Assembly (NCBI GenBank): GCA_017307735.1
Contig: JAFKGR010000014.1
Span: forward strand, 1 to 64,000
Direction: 5' to 3'
DNA from: Chitinophagaceae bacterium
GTDB lineage: Bacteria > Bacteroidota > Bacteroidia > Chitinophagales > Chitinophagaceae
DNA length: 64,000 nucleotides
In this document: positions 56,173 to 64,000 of the stretch, one piece after another
Position numbering within the stretch: the first letter of the stretch is position 1
Layout: each line of letters starts with the position of its first letter
The notes under the pieces: generated by a model
What the model was told of the DNA's origin: nothing
Databases searched by the model: none
Seen by the model: the letters and a program-made list of their open reading frames with translations, nothing else
Position numbers and translations under genes: made by a program

Positions 56173-57612
56173 TTAAACTGCCATTGCTTTTTCCTTGTGC
56201 ACAACCTTTCCTATCAAAGTTCCGGCTGTACAATCTGTAATCAATACATCTGCGTAATCTCCTTTTTGTATGATTCCGTCTTTTTCAAAAACCACCATTT
56301 TATTACTGTCGCATCTGCCTGCCCATTGATTTTTATCTTTTCTCGAATTGGCCTCAACCAACACTCTCAATGTCCTACCCACTTCTTTCTGCATGCTCAA
56401 CAGAGAATACTTACGGTTCTTTTCGATTACTTCAGAGAGCCTTCTCTTCTTTACTTCAAGAGGTACATCATCCTCAAACCTGCGTGCAGCAAGTGTTCCG
56501 GGCCTTTCACTGTAATAATACATATAAGCCAGATCGTATTTGCAATAATCAAATAAACTCAATGTCTCCTGATGGTCTTCTTCTGTTTCGGTACAAAATC
56601 CGGAAATGGTATCTGTGCTCAACCCGCAATCAGGAATGATTTCTCTGATTCTGTCCACTTTGGAAATATACCATTCACGGGTGTAAGTTCTGTTCATCAG
56701 TTGAAGTAATCGTGTGCTCCCGCTCTGAACCGGCAGATGGATATAGTTGCAAATATTATCGTACTTGCGAATTGTAAACAATACCTCATCTGTAATATCC
56801 TTCGGATGCGAAGTTGAAAATCTCACCCTTAGCAAAGGAGAAATCAAAGCCACTTTTTCCAGCAGATTTGCAAAAGAAACAGTTTTGTTGATTGCAGCAT
56901 CATACCATTGGTAGCTGTCCACATTCTGGCCGAGAAGTGTTACCTCTCTATATCCATTTTCAAACAGTTCGGTACACTCACGAATCACGGAATCTGCGTC
57001 GCGGCTGCGTTCTCTTCCACGTGTAAACGGAACCACACAAAAACTGCACATATTATTGCAACCTCTCATTATACTCACAAAGGCTGTGACACCATTGCTG
57101 TTGAGCCGGATGGGAGAAATATCGCCATACGTTTCTTCTCTGCTCAACAATACATCCACACCCTTTTGACCGCTTTCTGCTTCTTTAATGAGTGCGGGAA
57201 GGCTCCGGTATGCATCGGGCCCAACCACAATATCCACGAGCTTCTCTTCCTCAAGAAACTTCGATTTCAGCCGTTCTGCCATACAACCCAGTACACCGAT
57301 GAGGAGACCTGGTTTGGTCTTTTTAAGCTTTCTGAATTCGGTCAATCTTTTTCTGACGGTAGTTTCTGCTTTTTCCCTGACCGCACAGGTGTTGATAAAT
57401 ATTAAATCTGCATGGGTAAAATCCTGTGTAATTCCCATTCCTACTTTCCGGAGAATGGAGGCAACAACTTCACTGTCGGCAAAGTTCATGGCACATCCAT
57501 AACTTTCTATGTAAAAATATTTGGAAACATGGGCATTGGGTTCACTTTGCCCCTTCAGGGCTTCTCCCTGCCTGCTTTCGTCGTGAAATTTAGTAGGTTG
57601 CATATCAATCAT
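56173..57612 (-). CDS. miaB: tRNA-2-methylthio-N6-dimethylallyladenosine synthase
   Basis: 479 residues. The N-terminal cluster ligands are in [20 protein letters not shown] and GVLGCMAER, the radical-SAM triad is CNNMCSFC, and a TRAM domain ends the protein ([12 protein letters not shown]). It thiomethylates i6A37 in tRNAs that read UNN codons, one of which is the tRNA-Leu(UAA) encoded in this window. The start was moved to ATG 57612 because a -7 box overlaps the upstream start at 57639. It is the first gene of the operon running to secG. Confidence 0.96.
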   Translation of the reverse strand: MIDMQPTKFHDESRQGEALKGQSEPNAHVSKYFYIESYGCAMNFADSEVVASILRKVGMGITQDFTHADLIFINTCAVREKAETTVRKRLTEFRKLKKTKPGLLIGVLGCMAERLKSKFLEEEKLVDIVVGPDAYRSLPALIKEAESGQKGVDVLLSREETYGDISPIRLNSNGVTAFVSIMRGCNNMCSFCVVPFTRGRERSRDADSVIRECTELFENGYREVTLLGQNVDSYQWYDAAINKTVSFANLLEKVALISPLLRVRFSTSHPKDITDEVLFTIRKYDNICNYIHLPVQSGSTRLLQLMNRTYTREWYISKVDRIREIIPDCGLSTDTISGFCTETEEDHQETLSLFDYCKYDLAYMYYYSERPGTLAARRFEDDVPLEVKKRRLSEVIEKNRKYSLLSMQKEVGRTLRVLVEANSRKDKNQWAGRCDSNKMVVFEKDGIIQKGDYADVLITDCTAGTLIGKVVHKEKAMAV

Positions 57613-57636
57613 CAGACAACAAAATTTAGGGAAGCG

Positions 57637-57644
57637 CAAATATA
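57637..57644 (-). promoter_or_regulatory. -7 promoter box of the miaB operon (TATATTTG)
   Basis: TATATTTG on the minus strand matches TAnnTTTG and lies 24 bases before ATG 57612. It supports the shorter miaB protein. Confidence 0.55.
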
Positions 57645-57867
57645 GCTAATTGTAATGACCGGATGTCTTATTGTCAGGTGTCGGAATTCAGAAGGAAAAG
57701 CAAAAAATTGAGGTGATGAGGGCTGAATTATTCTTTCGGCATTGGAAGCAAAAAATATTTGGCGGCAACCGTTAATAATGCTTCGGTTAAAACCTATTCA
57801 CGTATAAATCTTTGCATGGGTAACAAAAGAATTTTCCAAATTTTGATAAACCATTTTCATTTCACTC

Positions 57868-58785
57868 CTACTCCTCAAACGAAAGTATTAACATAGATAC
57901 AACGGCCAAAATCATTCCGATGATTACAATATAATGGGGAACCACCTGATAAAGAATCAGAGATATGATAACAGTCAATACCGGAGCTGCTGCATTGGTA
58001 AGCGGACTTACCACAATGGCTCTCCCGTACCTGAATGCATAAACAAGTGTGAGTGCACCGATAGAATTGAGAATTTGTATCCCAAAAGCCGAGAACGGGC
58101 CTTTCAATCCCCAATTGATGGGTTGAGAAAAATCTGTCATCCACAACGCAAGCGGGGCAAGGAACAAACCGCTTAGCATCATGTAAAAGAAAATACTTTC
58201 GGCATTCATGGTTTTGTTGGCAAACCGCATAAAATAAGCCTGAACACCCCAGGCAAAAAATACTATCAGTGCATAAATCAACCAGAGAAATCCCGATTCC
58301 GTTCCCTGTCCACTCTGATAAGAAAGAAAGGGAATCGCTGCCAATGCAAGTAAAATTCCCAACCAACCCCTGAACGAAGCCTTTTCTTTTAAGAATAAAA
58401 CCGAAAGTAAAATAGTAATTACGGGAGAAAGCGAGATAATCGGAAAAATCAAATACGCCGGTCCGTGCGCAATGGCTCCGGTAAACAAAATCAATTGCCC
58501 TCCTGCGCCGGTAATTCCGATCAACAAACCAAAGAAAATTGATTTTTTGCCTTTATCCAATTTCCATCCGATTTGCTTAAGTGCAATGATAGCCGGAATA
58601 ATCATCGTGATTGACCATACTACGTAAATCAAGGTTTCAGGAAATCCTGCTTTCTGTGGCTGATCAATCAATGCTCCCCATAAGCCCCAGAATATCGTTG
58701 TAACCAGCGCATAAAACAACCAACCTTTTTTCCTCCCTGTTTTTTGGGAAGGAATATTTCCAGTTGAATTCTCAGCTATTTCCAA
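57868..58785 (-). CDS. DMT/EamA-family membrane transporter
   Basis: 305 residues with ten hydrophobic segments in two EamA repeats (WLFYALVTTIFWGLWGAL; SGFLWLIYALIVFFAWGVQAYFM). The start is TTG; no ATG is available before the first helix. It follows GH36 by 30 bases in a sugar operon, so it may move a sugar or its product. DMT transporters include sugar carriers, but the substrate cannot be read from sequence. Confidence 0.85.
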   Translation of the reverse strand: MEIAENSTGNIPSQKTGRKKGWLFYALVTTIFWGLWGALIDQPQKAGFPETLIYVVWSITMIIPAIIALKQIGWKLDKGKKSIFFGLLIGITGAGGQLILFTGAIAHGPAYLIFPIISLSPVITILLSVLFLKEKASFRGWLGILLALAAIPFLSYQSGQGTESGFLWLIYALIVFFAWGVQAYFMRFANKTMNAESIFFYMMLSGLFLAPLALWMTDFSQPINWGLKGPFSAFGIQILNSIGALTLVYAFRYGRAIVVSPLTNAAAPVLTVIISLILYQVVPHYIVIIGMILAVVSMLILSFEE

Positions 58786-58815
58786 GGAAGAAAAATTTAG
58801 TTGATTATGATTTTA

Positions 58816-60870
58816 TCATTTCTTCACAGGCTTTGCAGCAATCATCAAAAACCCTCTGAAACTGACATTCAAAGACGGATTTGAACCTTTCACTTTTCCC
58901 AACGATACATTGTGAAAGTAATCAGTCACTGAATATTGCTTTGAAGGATCCAATCCTTTCAATTGAATTTTTCCATTGAAATTATCATTGTAAACTGCGT
59001 AATACACGACACCGTCTTTTTCTATGCAATGCGTTTCAGGATAATTATAACCAATGTCATACAAATCGCCGCGGTAAGTACCCTTGCTCAATTCCATCGT
59101 GTTGTATAAGCCAATCCATTTTTTATATAACTTTTCTTTTTCAGGGGTGAGCAACAAACTCTTTTCTTTGGCAGTTCCTATTTCCGGCCAAACGAATTTG
59201 GTACCGGGTACACCCCCCACTCCGATCTGTGAAGCAAAATCATCATTAATCAATTCTACATGGTCACCATAAAAGGCTGTATGTGGCATCAAAGCATGAT
59301 AAACTAAAGCTCTCGTTCTGACCTGCCAACTGCTTTCAGGATCACTCGCCACAAATTGATTCATGTAAGGCATGATATAAAAATTGATAACCTCTCCACA
59401 GGGACAAAATTCGATAGCTGCCTTAGGATCAATATTTCTGGCAGTGGTAAAAATATCTTTGAAATAAACCGGCAATAGCTGATAAGATTGATTTGGATTT
59501 GAAATGTTGTGCCCGCCGGCATAATCGGGATAACACATATTTTGGTTTTGTCCATCCAGTTTCAATCCATCAAATCCCCAGTCTTTCAAAAACATTTCAA
59601 CCGTACTCCTGGCAGTGGACAGAGCTACACTATCTGTGGGTGAAATCAAAAATGAATCCCACCAGGTGATGTATTGAGGAGAGCCATCTTTTTTTATCAG
59701 AAGTACATCAGGATGTTGTTTCAGAAAATTACTAACGGGTGAGACGGCAACCGGGTTCCACCAAAGCATGGCTTTTAATCCGTAAGAATGGATGCTGTCC
59801 ACAAGCGCTTTCATCTCGGCATCACCACCGGCAAATTTCTGCGGATTGGTATGCCAGTCACCATAATGCTGTTGAAATCCATCGTCAATTCCAACCCACT
59901 TCATGCCCAATTTTTTTACCATCGGAAGTGTACGAATGATTTCCTGAACAGTAAAGTCTCTTTCATATCCCCAGGCACACCACATCGGTTCATAAGATCC
60001 GTTTTCGGGCGGTGCAGGTTTTATTCCTTTGGTCTGCATGTAATCCGCGTAATTGCGCAGAACAGGGAAACAATTGCCCTTATGTACTCCTGCAAAAGTT
60101 CCGTATGTACTCAATGTTTCTCCCGGCTTCAGCACTTTGTTATCCGGATAATCATAGCTTATGTGAATGTTTGCACCGTCAGCATACTGATCATAATTGA
60201 CCGGAATTGAAATCAATCTCATCACACTATCTGTCAGCCCGATAGCAATTCCACCAGCATCCTTCCTCCACAAATCAACCACAGGAATTCCACCACCATA
60301 ATCGGTGGCATTCATGCCCATATAATTTTTATGGTAAAGCCCGGGATTTACTTTCTGAATCCAATCTCTTCGATCGGCATGCGAGCTTCCCTGAAAACTC
60401 CAGAATCTGGTCGAATCATTTTGAGATGGAATGACATTGTAATTGTTGTTTACCCATTTTTCAACAGGCAGATCTTTTTTTCCTTTATTAATGTAGAAAA
60501 CTTTGAAGTAAGCATTGCCCGGATAATTTTTGTAGGTAGAAATGCTGACAACTTTTTCCAACGGGTATCCTGCATAAGTTCCTTTCAAAGTCCATTCAGT
60601 GCCTTCTCCGGCTGCATCAATGATTTCTTTGTGAGTTGTTGAGGTCAGTTTAAAATCTTTGGCGGTAAAATATCGCGTAACAATATATTCAGATGAAGTG
60701 AATCCCGGCATCAGTGCATGCCGGGGCAGGGCAAGGTTTTCAATCTTCATCTGCATTTGTGTATTCACCAGAATCCGGAGGTTTCCACTGCTGATTTCCA
60801 CATCACCTCCGGTCAAACGCCAGCCCATAGCAAAAATGGCAATAACGAAAAATAGAATGGTCTTTTTCAT
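58816..60870 (-). CDS. Secreted GH36-family alpha-glycosidase
   Basis: 684 residues. Signal peptide (MKKTILFFVIAIFAMG). A beta-rich N-terminal domain precedes the TIM barrel from about 290. WVGIDDGFQQHYGDW, GFDGLKLDGQNQ (nucleophile Asp) and ASDPESSW (acid/base Asp) match GH36 motifs. The family includes alpha-galactosidases and alpha-N-acetylgalactosaminidases. Because an AgaS-like gene lies in the same operon, an amino-sugar alpha-linkage is plausible but unproven. It should act in the periplasm. Confidence 0.85.
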   Translation of the reverse strand: MKKTILFFVIAIFAMGWRLTGGDVEISSGNLRILVNTQMQMKIENLALPRHALMPGFTSSEYIVTRYFTAKDFKLTSTTHKEIIDAAGEGTEWTLKGTYAGYPLEKVVSISTYKNYPGNAYFKVFYINKGKKDLPVEKWVNNNYNVIPSQNDSTRFWSFQGSSHADRRDWIQKVNPGLYHKNYMGMNATDYGGGIPVVDLWRKDAGGIAIGLTDSVMRLISIPVNYDQYADGANIHISYDYPDNKVLKPGETLSTYGTFAGVHKGNCFPVLRNYADYMQTKGIKPAPPENGSYEPMWCAWGYERDFTVQEIIRTLPMVKKLGMKWVGIDDGFQQHYGDWHTNPQKFAGGDAEMKALVDSIHSYGLKAMLWWNPVAVSPVSNFLKQHPDVLLIKKDGSPQYITWWDSFLISPTDSVALSTARSTVEMFLKDWGFDGLKLDGQNQNMCYPDYAGGHNISNPNQSYQLLPVYFKDIFTTARNIDPKAAIEFCPCGEVINFYIMPYMNQFVASDPESSWQVRTRALVYHALMPHTAFYGDHVELINDDFASQIGVGGVPGTKFVWPEIGTAKEKSLLLTPEKEKLYKKWIGLYNTMELSKGTYRGDLYDIGYNYPETHCIEKDGVVYYAVYNDNFNGKIQLKGLDPSKQYSVTDYFHNVSLGKVKGSNPSLNVSFRGFLMIAAKPVKK

Positions 60871-60882
60871 GTCAGGAATAAT

Positions 60883-61704
60883 TTAATTTACTGAATTCAC
60901 GATTTCGAGTTTTTTAGTAATCAGTTCTACCACAGCTTCTGTTGCCAACGGGAACACTTTTCTTAAATCAATCTCATCATTATCTCTCAATACCGTCTGA
61001 AGTTTTTTCATAAAAGCATTTTTCGTTTCAGTAGCCAGATTGATTTTACTTATTCCCAGACGAATGGCTTCGCGAATCTGGTCATCAGGAATTCCGCTGC
61101 TGCCGTGCAATACGAGCGCACAACTTACAGATTCCCTGATTTCCTTTAATCTGTCAAATCTAAGATGCGGTGTTTCTTTATAAAATCCGTGGGCATTTCC
61201 AATAGCTGCTGCCAAAGCATTAATTCCCGTTTCATCAACAAACCTTTTTGCATCCTCTGCGCGGGTGGGTTCTATCGATTGTTTCTGTCCGAGCTTTGCA
61301 ATGTAACCAAGTTCGGCTTCCACATTCGCATGATAAGGTTCAGCCATCCTAACTACTTCTTTAGTTATTTTGATATTTTCTTCCAACGGTTTTTCGCTCG
61401 CGTCTATCATGATGCTGTCAAAACCAGCATCCAGGCATTCCTGCACCAACCGGATACTGCTTCCATGATCAAAGTGAAGCCAGCCGGTTACACCAAAATC
61501 ACCAAGCATGGCCCGGGCCATTGCCACTGCGGGTTTTACACCAAGATAATGGAGTGTGCCTTCACTTGTTTGAAGAATCAGATTACTCTTCGTCTTTTGC
61601 GCTGCAAGCAACAAGCCCTTCAATGTTTCGAAATTGTAAAAATTTGTTGCAAGCAACGCCGTACCACTGCGGGCACACTCCATTAGTTTTTCTTCACAGG
61701 TCAT
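60883..61704 (-). CDS. Class II aldolase, tagatose/fructose-bisphosphate type (GatY/KbaY-like)
   Basis: 273 residues. Zinc and active-site motifs: GWLHFDHGSS (catalytic Asp and ligand His), NVEAELGYI, IGNAHGFYK and LHGSSGIPD. The length is that of GatY/KbaY. It splits tagatose 1,6-bisphosphate (or fructose bisphosphate) into dihydroxyacetone phosphate and glyceraldehyde 3-phosphate. It overlaps the PfkB kinase gene by 11 bases. The pair with AgaS points to tagatose. Confidence 0.88.
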   Translation of the reverse strand: MTCEEKLMECARSGTALLATNFYNFETLKGLLLAAQKTKSNLILQTSEGTLHYLGVKPAVAMARAMLGDFGVTGWLHFDHGSSIRLVQECLDAGFDSIMIDASEKPLEENIKITKEVVRMAEPYHANVEAELGYIAKLGQKQSIEPTRAEDAKRFVDETGINALAAAIGNAHGFYKETPHLRFDRLKEIRESVSCALVLHGSSGIPDDQIREAIRLGISKINLATETKNAFMKKLQTVLRDNDEIDLRKVFPLATEAVVELITKKLEIVNSVN

Positions 61705-62659
61705 CTATAGAATAATTGAACTTTGTACAGGCAATATTTTTGAAATCTTTTTTTGAACTAAATGCTGCTGTGCCGCCATGCGCAGTTGTGTTTACAGCTC
61801 CACAAATGGCACCCAGCTCAAGGCATTTTTCAATGGTCTTATTTTTTAAAAATGCATGGATAAATCCGGCATTGAAACTATCCCCGGCTCCAATGGTATC
61901 CATTACCTTTCTATTCAGAAAAGCAGGTTGCATGTAAAATTTTCCCCCGTCCCAGGCCAGGCATCCTTTTACACCATTTTTCACAACTATCGTATTGGAA
62001 AATTCTTTCAAAGAATTTATTCCAGACTTTGCATCTTTTTTTCCTGTAATGGCACGCATTTCATCAATATTCGGCAAAAAGATATCTGTATCGTTTAATA
62101 ATTTTTTCCAATCGCAATCCCATTTTTCTTCCGGATCCCATTGCGTATCGAGCGACGTTGTCAAATGAAGTTTTTTAGCTCTTCTGAATAATTCAGCCAC
62201 CCCATTCCTGAGAGATGACTGAAGGAAAACAGAACTCACATGCAGATGATCGTAATCTTTCAAGACCTGATCAGGCACATCCTTTTCCGTCAATTCCTGC
62301 ATGGCCCCGGGATAGGTAACCATCGCTCTTTCATTTTTAAAACTAAAAGCTACGGTCAATCCCGTTTTCAAAGTCGGACTATAAATCAGTCTGTCAGTAT
62401 TGACTTTTTTATTTTTCAGGCTTTCTTCAACCTGCTTCCCAAATTGATCCTTTCCTACTTTTCCCAAAAAAGTCACATCGGTTCCAAGTGTGGATAGATT
62501 ACATGCGAAAATGGCTGAACTGCTTCCCATGACAAGATTCATTTTTTGTGCAATGATTTCCTTTTTTACTTCGGGAAACACAGCGAGTTCATCCAGAATC
62601 AGATCCAGGTTGAGTTCGCCAACCACCAGCACTTTTAATTTCCTGCCTGGTCTTTTCAT
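61694..62659 (-). CDS. PfkB-family sugar kinase
   Basis: 321 residues. LVVGELNLDLILDE opens the ribokinase fold, GSSSAIFACNLSTLG is the sugar-binding region, and DTIGAGDSFNAGFIHAFL holds the catalytic Asp and anion hole. It probably phosphorylates tagatose 6-phosphate to the bisphosphate used by the next enzyme. A free-sugar or nucleoside kinase is the alternative. It overlaps both neighbours (four bases with the SIS gene). Confidence 0.85.
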   Translation of the reverse strand: MKRPGRKLKVLVVGELNLDLILDELAVFPEVKKEIIAQKMNLVMGSSSAIFACNLSTLGTDVTFLGKVGKDQFGKQVEESLKNKKVNTDRLIYSPTLKTGLTVAFSFKNERAMVTYPGAMQELTEKDVPDQVLKDYDHLHVSSVFLQSSLRNGVAELFRRAKKLHLTTSLDTQWDPEEKWDCDWKKLLNDTDIFLPNIDEMRAITGKKDAKSGINSLKEFSNTIVVKNGVKGCLAWDGGKFYMQPAFLNRKVMDTIGAGDSFNAGFIHAFLKNKTIEKCLELGAICGAVNTTAHGGTAAFSSKKDFKNIACTKFNYSIDDL

Positions 62660-63831
62660 GATACTTCGGTTACAGGATAAATGTGAACACCTTCTACCAC
62701 TCTTGATATAGCGCCATTTAATGAGGGAGTATCGGGTTTCAAACCAAGCTTCAGACTTTTAAAGAAACCCAATAGCTGAGCCGGAATAATAAAATTCAAA
62801 GGCTGCAATTCTTCAGCAAGCGCCGTTTCAGTATCGTTGAAATTGATCTGGCAATCCAGGATATCCGTCTGAATGGGTTTCTGGCTGACACCCAAATGAA
62901 AAAGCGCTTTGGAACCTCTGCTCATATCGTTCAGCAAATCCATTTCATACCTATGTACATATTCATCATTGCTGAAAAAATACACAACAAGTGTGTCTTC
63001 ATGAATTACGGCTTTCGGCCCATGCCGAAATCCCATAAAGGTATCTGCTTTACAAATGATTTCCCCGTTTGTCAATTCCTGTAATTTCAGTGCGCCTTCA
63101 GAAGCTGTGCCATACAGGGATCCTGACCCAAGAAAAACAGCTCTTTTGAACGGTTTATCCGCAATGGATTTGACAGATGCAATCCCATTAGCCAGAAACT
63201 TTTCTCCCAATTCAAATGCAAGTTCAAGTTGAGAATTCAGGTTGGGAACTATTTTTTTAGTTGCAAGGATGGTAACCAGGCCACACAGTAACATGGAGGA
63301 ATAACTTCCTGTCATCGCAAGGCTTTTGTCATTCGTGCTTTCAGGAAGAACAAATATTTTAACAGGATTGACAGAACGGTACTGAGCAAGGTCACCCTCA
63401 GCATCGCAGGTAAAAATCAGGTGGAAACATTTTTTACAATACCTGTCGGCAAGTTCCAATGCTGCTTTACTTTCCGGACTGTTGCCACTTCGTGCAAATG
63501 AAACAATCAGACAGGAATTATCGGAGTTGAAATAATATTCCGGGAAAGTGACAATGTCAGTGGTAGCCACGGCCTGTGATTGCTTATTCCAATATTTAAA
63601 TGAGTATCCCGCCAGAGAATAGCCAATGAAAGAACTTGTACCTGCACCCGCAAATATGATACAATCCACTTCCTGCAACGCCTTCGTTACAAATGATGAC
63701 AGGGAATCAAACTGTTGCGAAAATTTATCTATGGTCTCCCTCCATACTGAAGGTTGCTGATTAATTTCTGCTGCAGTCCTGTATCCTCCTTTGGTAAGCA
63801 ATTCTTTTTTAGAATATTTAAAAATATCCAT
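62656..63831 (-). CDS. AgaS-like SIS-domain protein (galactosamine-6-phosphate deaminase/isomerase type)
   Basis: 391 residues with two SIS domains. IIFAGAGTSSFIG and SFARSGNSPES in domain 1, FLGSGSLYGTASEGALKLQEL and FRHGPKAVI in domain 2 are AgaS/GlmS-like. AgaS converts galactosamine 6-phosphate to tagatose 6-phosphate. The start was set at ATG 63831 because a -7 box covers the TTG start at 63852. It is the first gene of the operon; a deacetylase is not seen and may lie outside the window. Confidence 0.88.
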   Translation of the reverse strand: MDIFKYSKKELLTKGGYRTAAEINQQPSVWRETIDKFSQQFDSLSSFVTKALQEVDCIIFAGAGTSSFIGYSLAGYSFKYWNKQSQAVATTDIVTFPEYYFNSDNSCLIVSFARSGNSPESKAALELADRYCKKCFHLIFTCDAEGDLAQYRSVNPVKIFVLPESTNDKSLAMTGSYSSMLLCGLVTILATKKIVPNLNSQLELAFELGEKFLANGIASVKSIADKPFKRAVFLGSGSLYGTASEGALKLQELTNGEIICKADTFMGFRHGPKAVIHEDTLVVYFFSNDEYVHRYEMDLLNDMSRGSKALFHLGVSQKPIQTDILDCQINFNDTETALAEELQPLNFIIPAQLLGFFKSLKLGLKPDTPSLNGAISRVVEGVHIYPVTEVS

Positions 63832-63849
63832 AATCCCTTTTATTACTCC

Positions 63850-63857
63850 CAAAGGTA
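63850..63857 (-). promoter_or_regulatory. -7 promoter box of the sugar operon (TACCTTTG)
   Basis: TACCTTTG on the minus strand matches TAnnTTTG, 18 bases before ATG 63831. It sets the short start for the AgaS-like protein. Confidence 0.55.
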
Positions 63858-63961
63858 TTATAATTTTTAAAACTTGTATAATCTTTCATTATCTTATTAT
63901 ATTTAGGAGAAAAATCATTTAAATTAAAAACTTAATTAACTTTAAATCCTAAAAAGAAACT

Positions 63962-64000
63962 ATGCCGAAAAGAAAAGGAAGAATGACGGTATCCCGCCGG
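63962..64000 (+). CDS. Start of an unidentified gene (cut by window)
   Basis: ATG after an A-rich leader (AAAAAGAAACT) opens a frame MPKRKGRMTVSRR that runs to the edge. It is divergent from the sugar operon, where a regulator is often found, but 13 residues do not allow an assignment. Confidence 0.4.
   Translation, partial: MPKRKGRMTVSRR

Overview
The window is a chromosomal segment from a member of the Bacteroidota, most likely the family Chitinophagaceae. The evidence is a SusC/SusD pair, a second large TonB-dependent receptor of the Oar type, a type IX secretion C-terminal tail, promoters of the Bacteroidota kind (TTG, about 20 bases, TAnnTTTG), AT-rich leaders without strong Shine-Dalgarno sites, and the gene order miaB - sigma-54 activator - lptE - secG. 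No database search was possible, so the family-level placement is an inference.

Layout. 1-144 is the tail of an IS66-like transposase. 224-8976 carries membrane and envelope genes: SpoIIM-like protein, cupin, ABM-like protein, LTA-synthase-like sulfatase, M1 aminopeptidase, peptide-binding lipoprotein, glycosyltransferase and a small membrane protein. 9238-10820 holds tRNA-Gly(GCC), tRNA-Leu(UAA) and a patchwork of degenerate tRNA-Leu copies enclosing a GIY-YIG nuclease ORF and a PIN-domain toxin-antitoxin pair. An HNH-fold/helix-turn-helix gene lies just beyond at 10908-11507. 11701-14099 carries a histidine kinase and ribBA. 14313-26141 has the two TonB-dependent receptors, bactofilin with an M23 peptidase, a type IX cargo protein and SusD. 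26257-35325 is mostly metabolism and transport: a fused dipeptide ABC ATPase, AMP nucleosidase, glutamate dehydrogenase, a haem-export/cytochrome c maturation cluster, thymidine kinase and a thiolase. 35805-44843 carries cell-wall and surface-sugar genes, a ClC channel and an M1-like protein without catalytic residues. 44814-52832 includes an IspD-like protein with an altered nucleotide loop, isoaspartyl peptidase, an amino acid permease, an OmpH-like protein, BrkB and MltG. 52977-57612 is the secG-lptE-regulator-miaB operon. 57868-63831 is a sugar operon.

How genes work together. The last operon (SIS-domain AgaS-like protein, PfkB kinase, class II aldolase, GH36 glycosidase, DMT transporter) reads as a catabolic route for galactosamine- or tagatose-type sugars released from alpha-linked glycans. 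The M1 peptidase, the peptide-binding lipoprotein and the distant fused ATPase suggest use of peptides. CcmB, CcsA/CcmC and CcmD belong to haem delivery for c-type cytochromes.

The most unusual part is the tRNA-Leu island. Pieces of the tRNA gene recur at least four times downstream of it. Hairpins stand in for its anticodon and variable arms, and each stretch of cargo is bounded by tRNA pieces. The GIY-YIG reading frame even takes its upstream codons and its stop codon from tRNA-like sequence. No integrase is seen. IspD and the second M1 protein deserve attention as likely pseudoenzymes.
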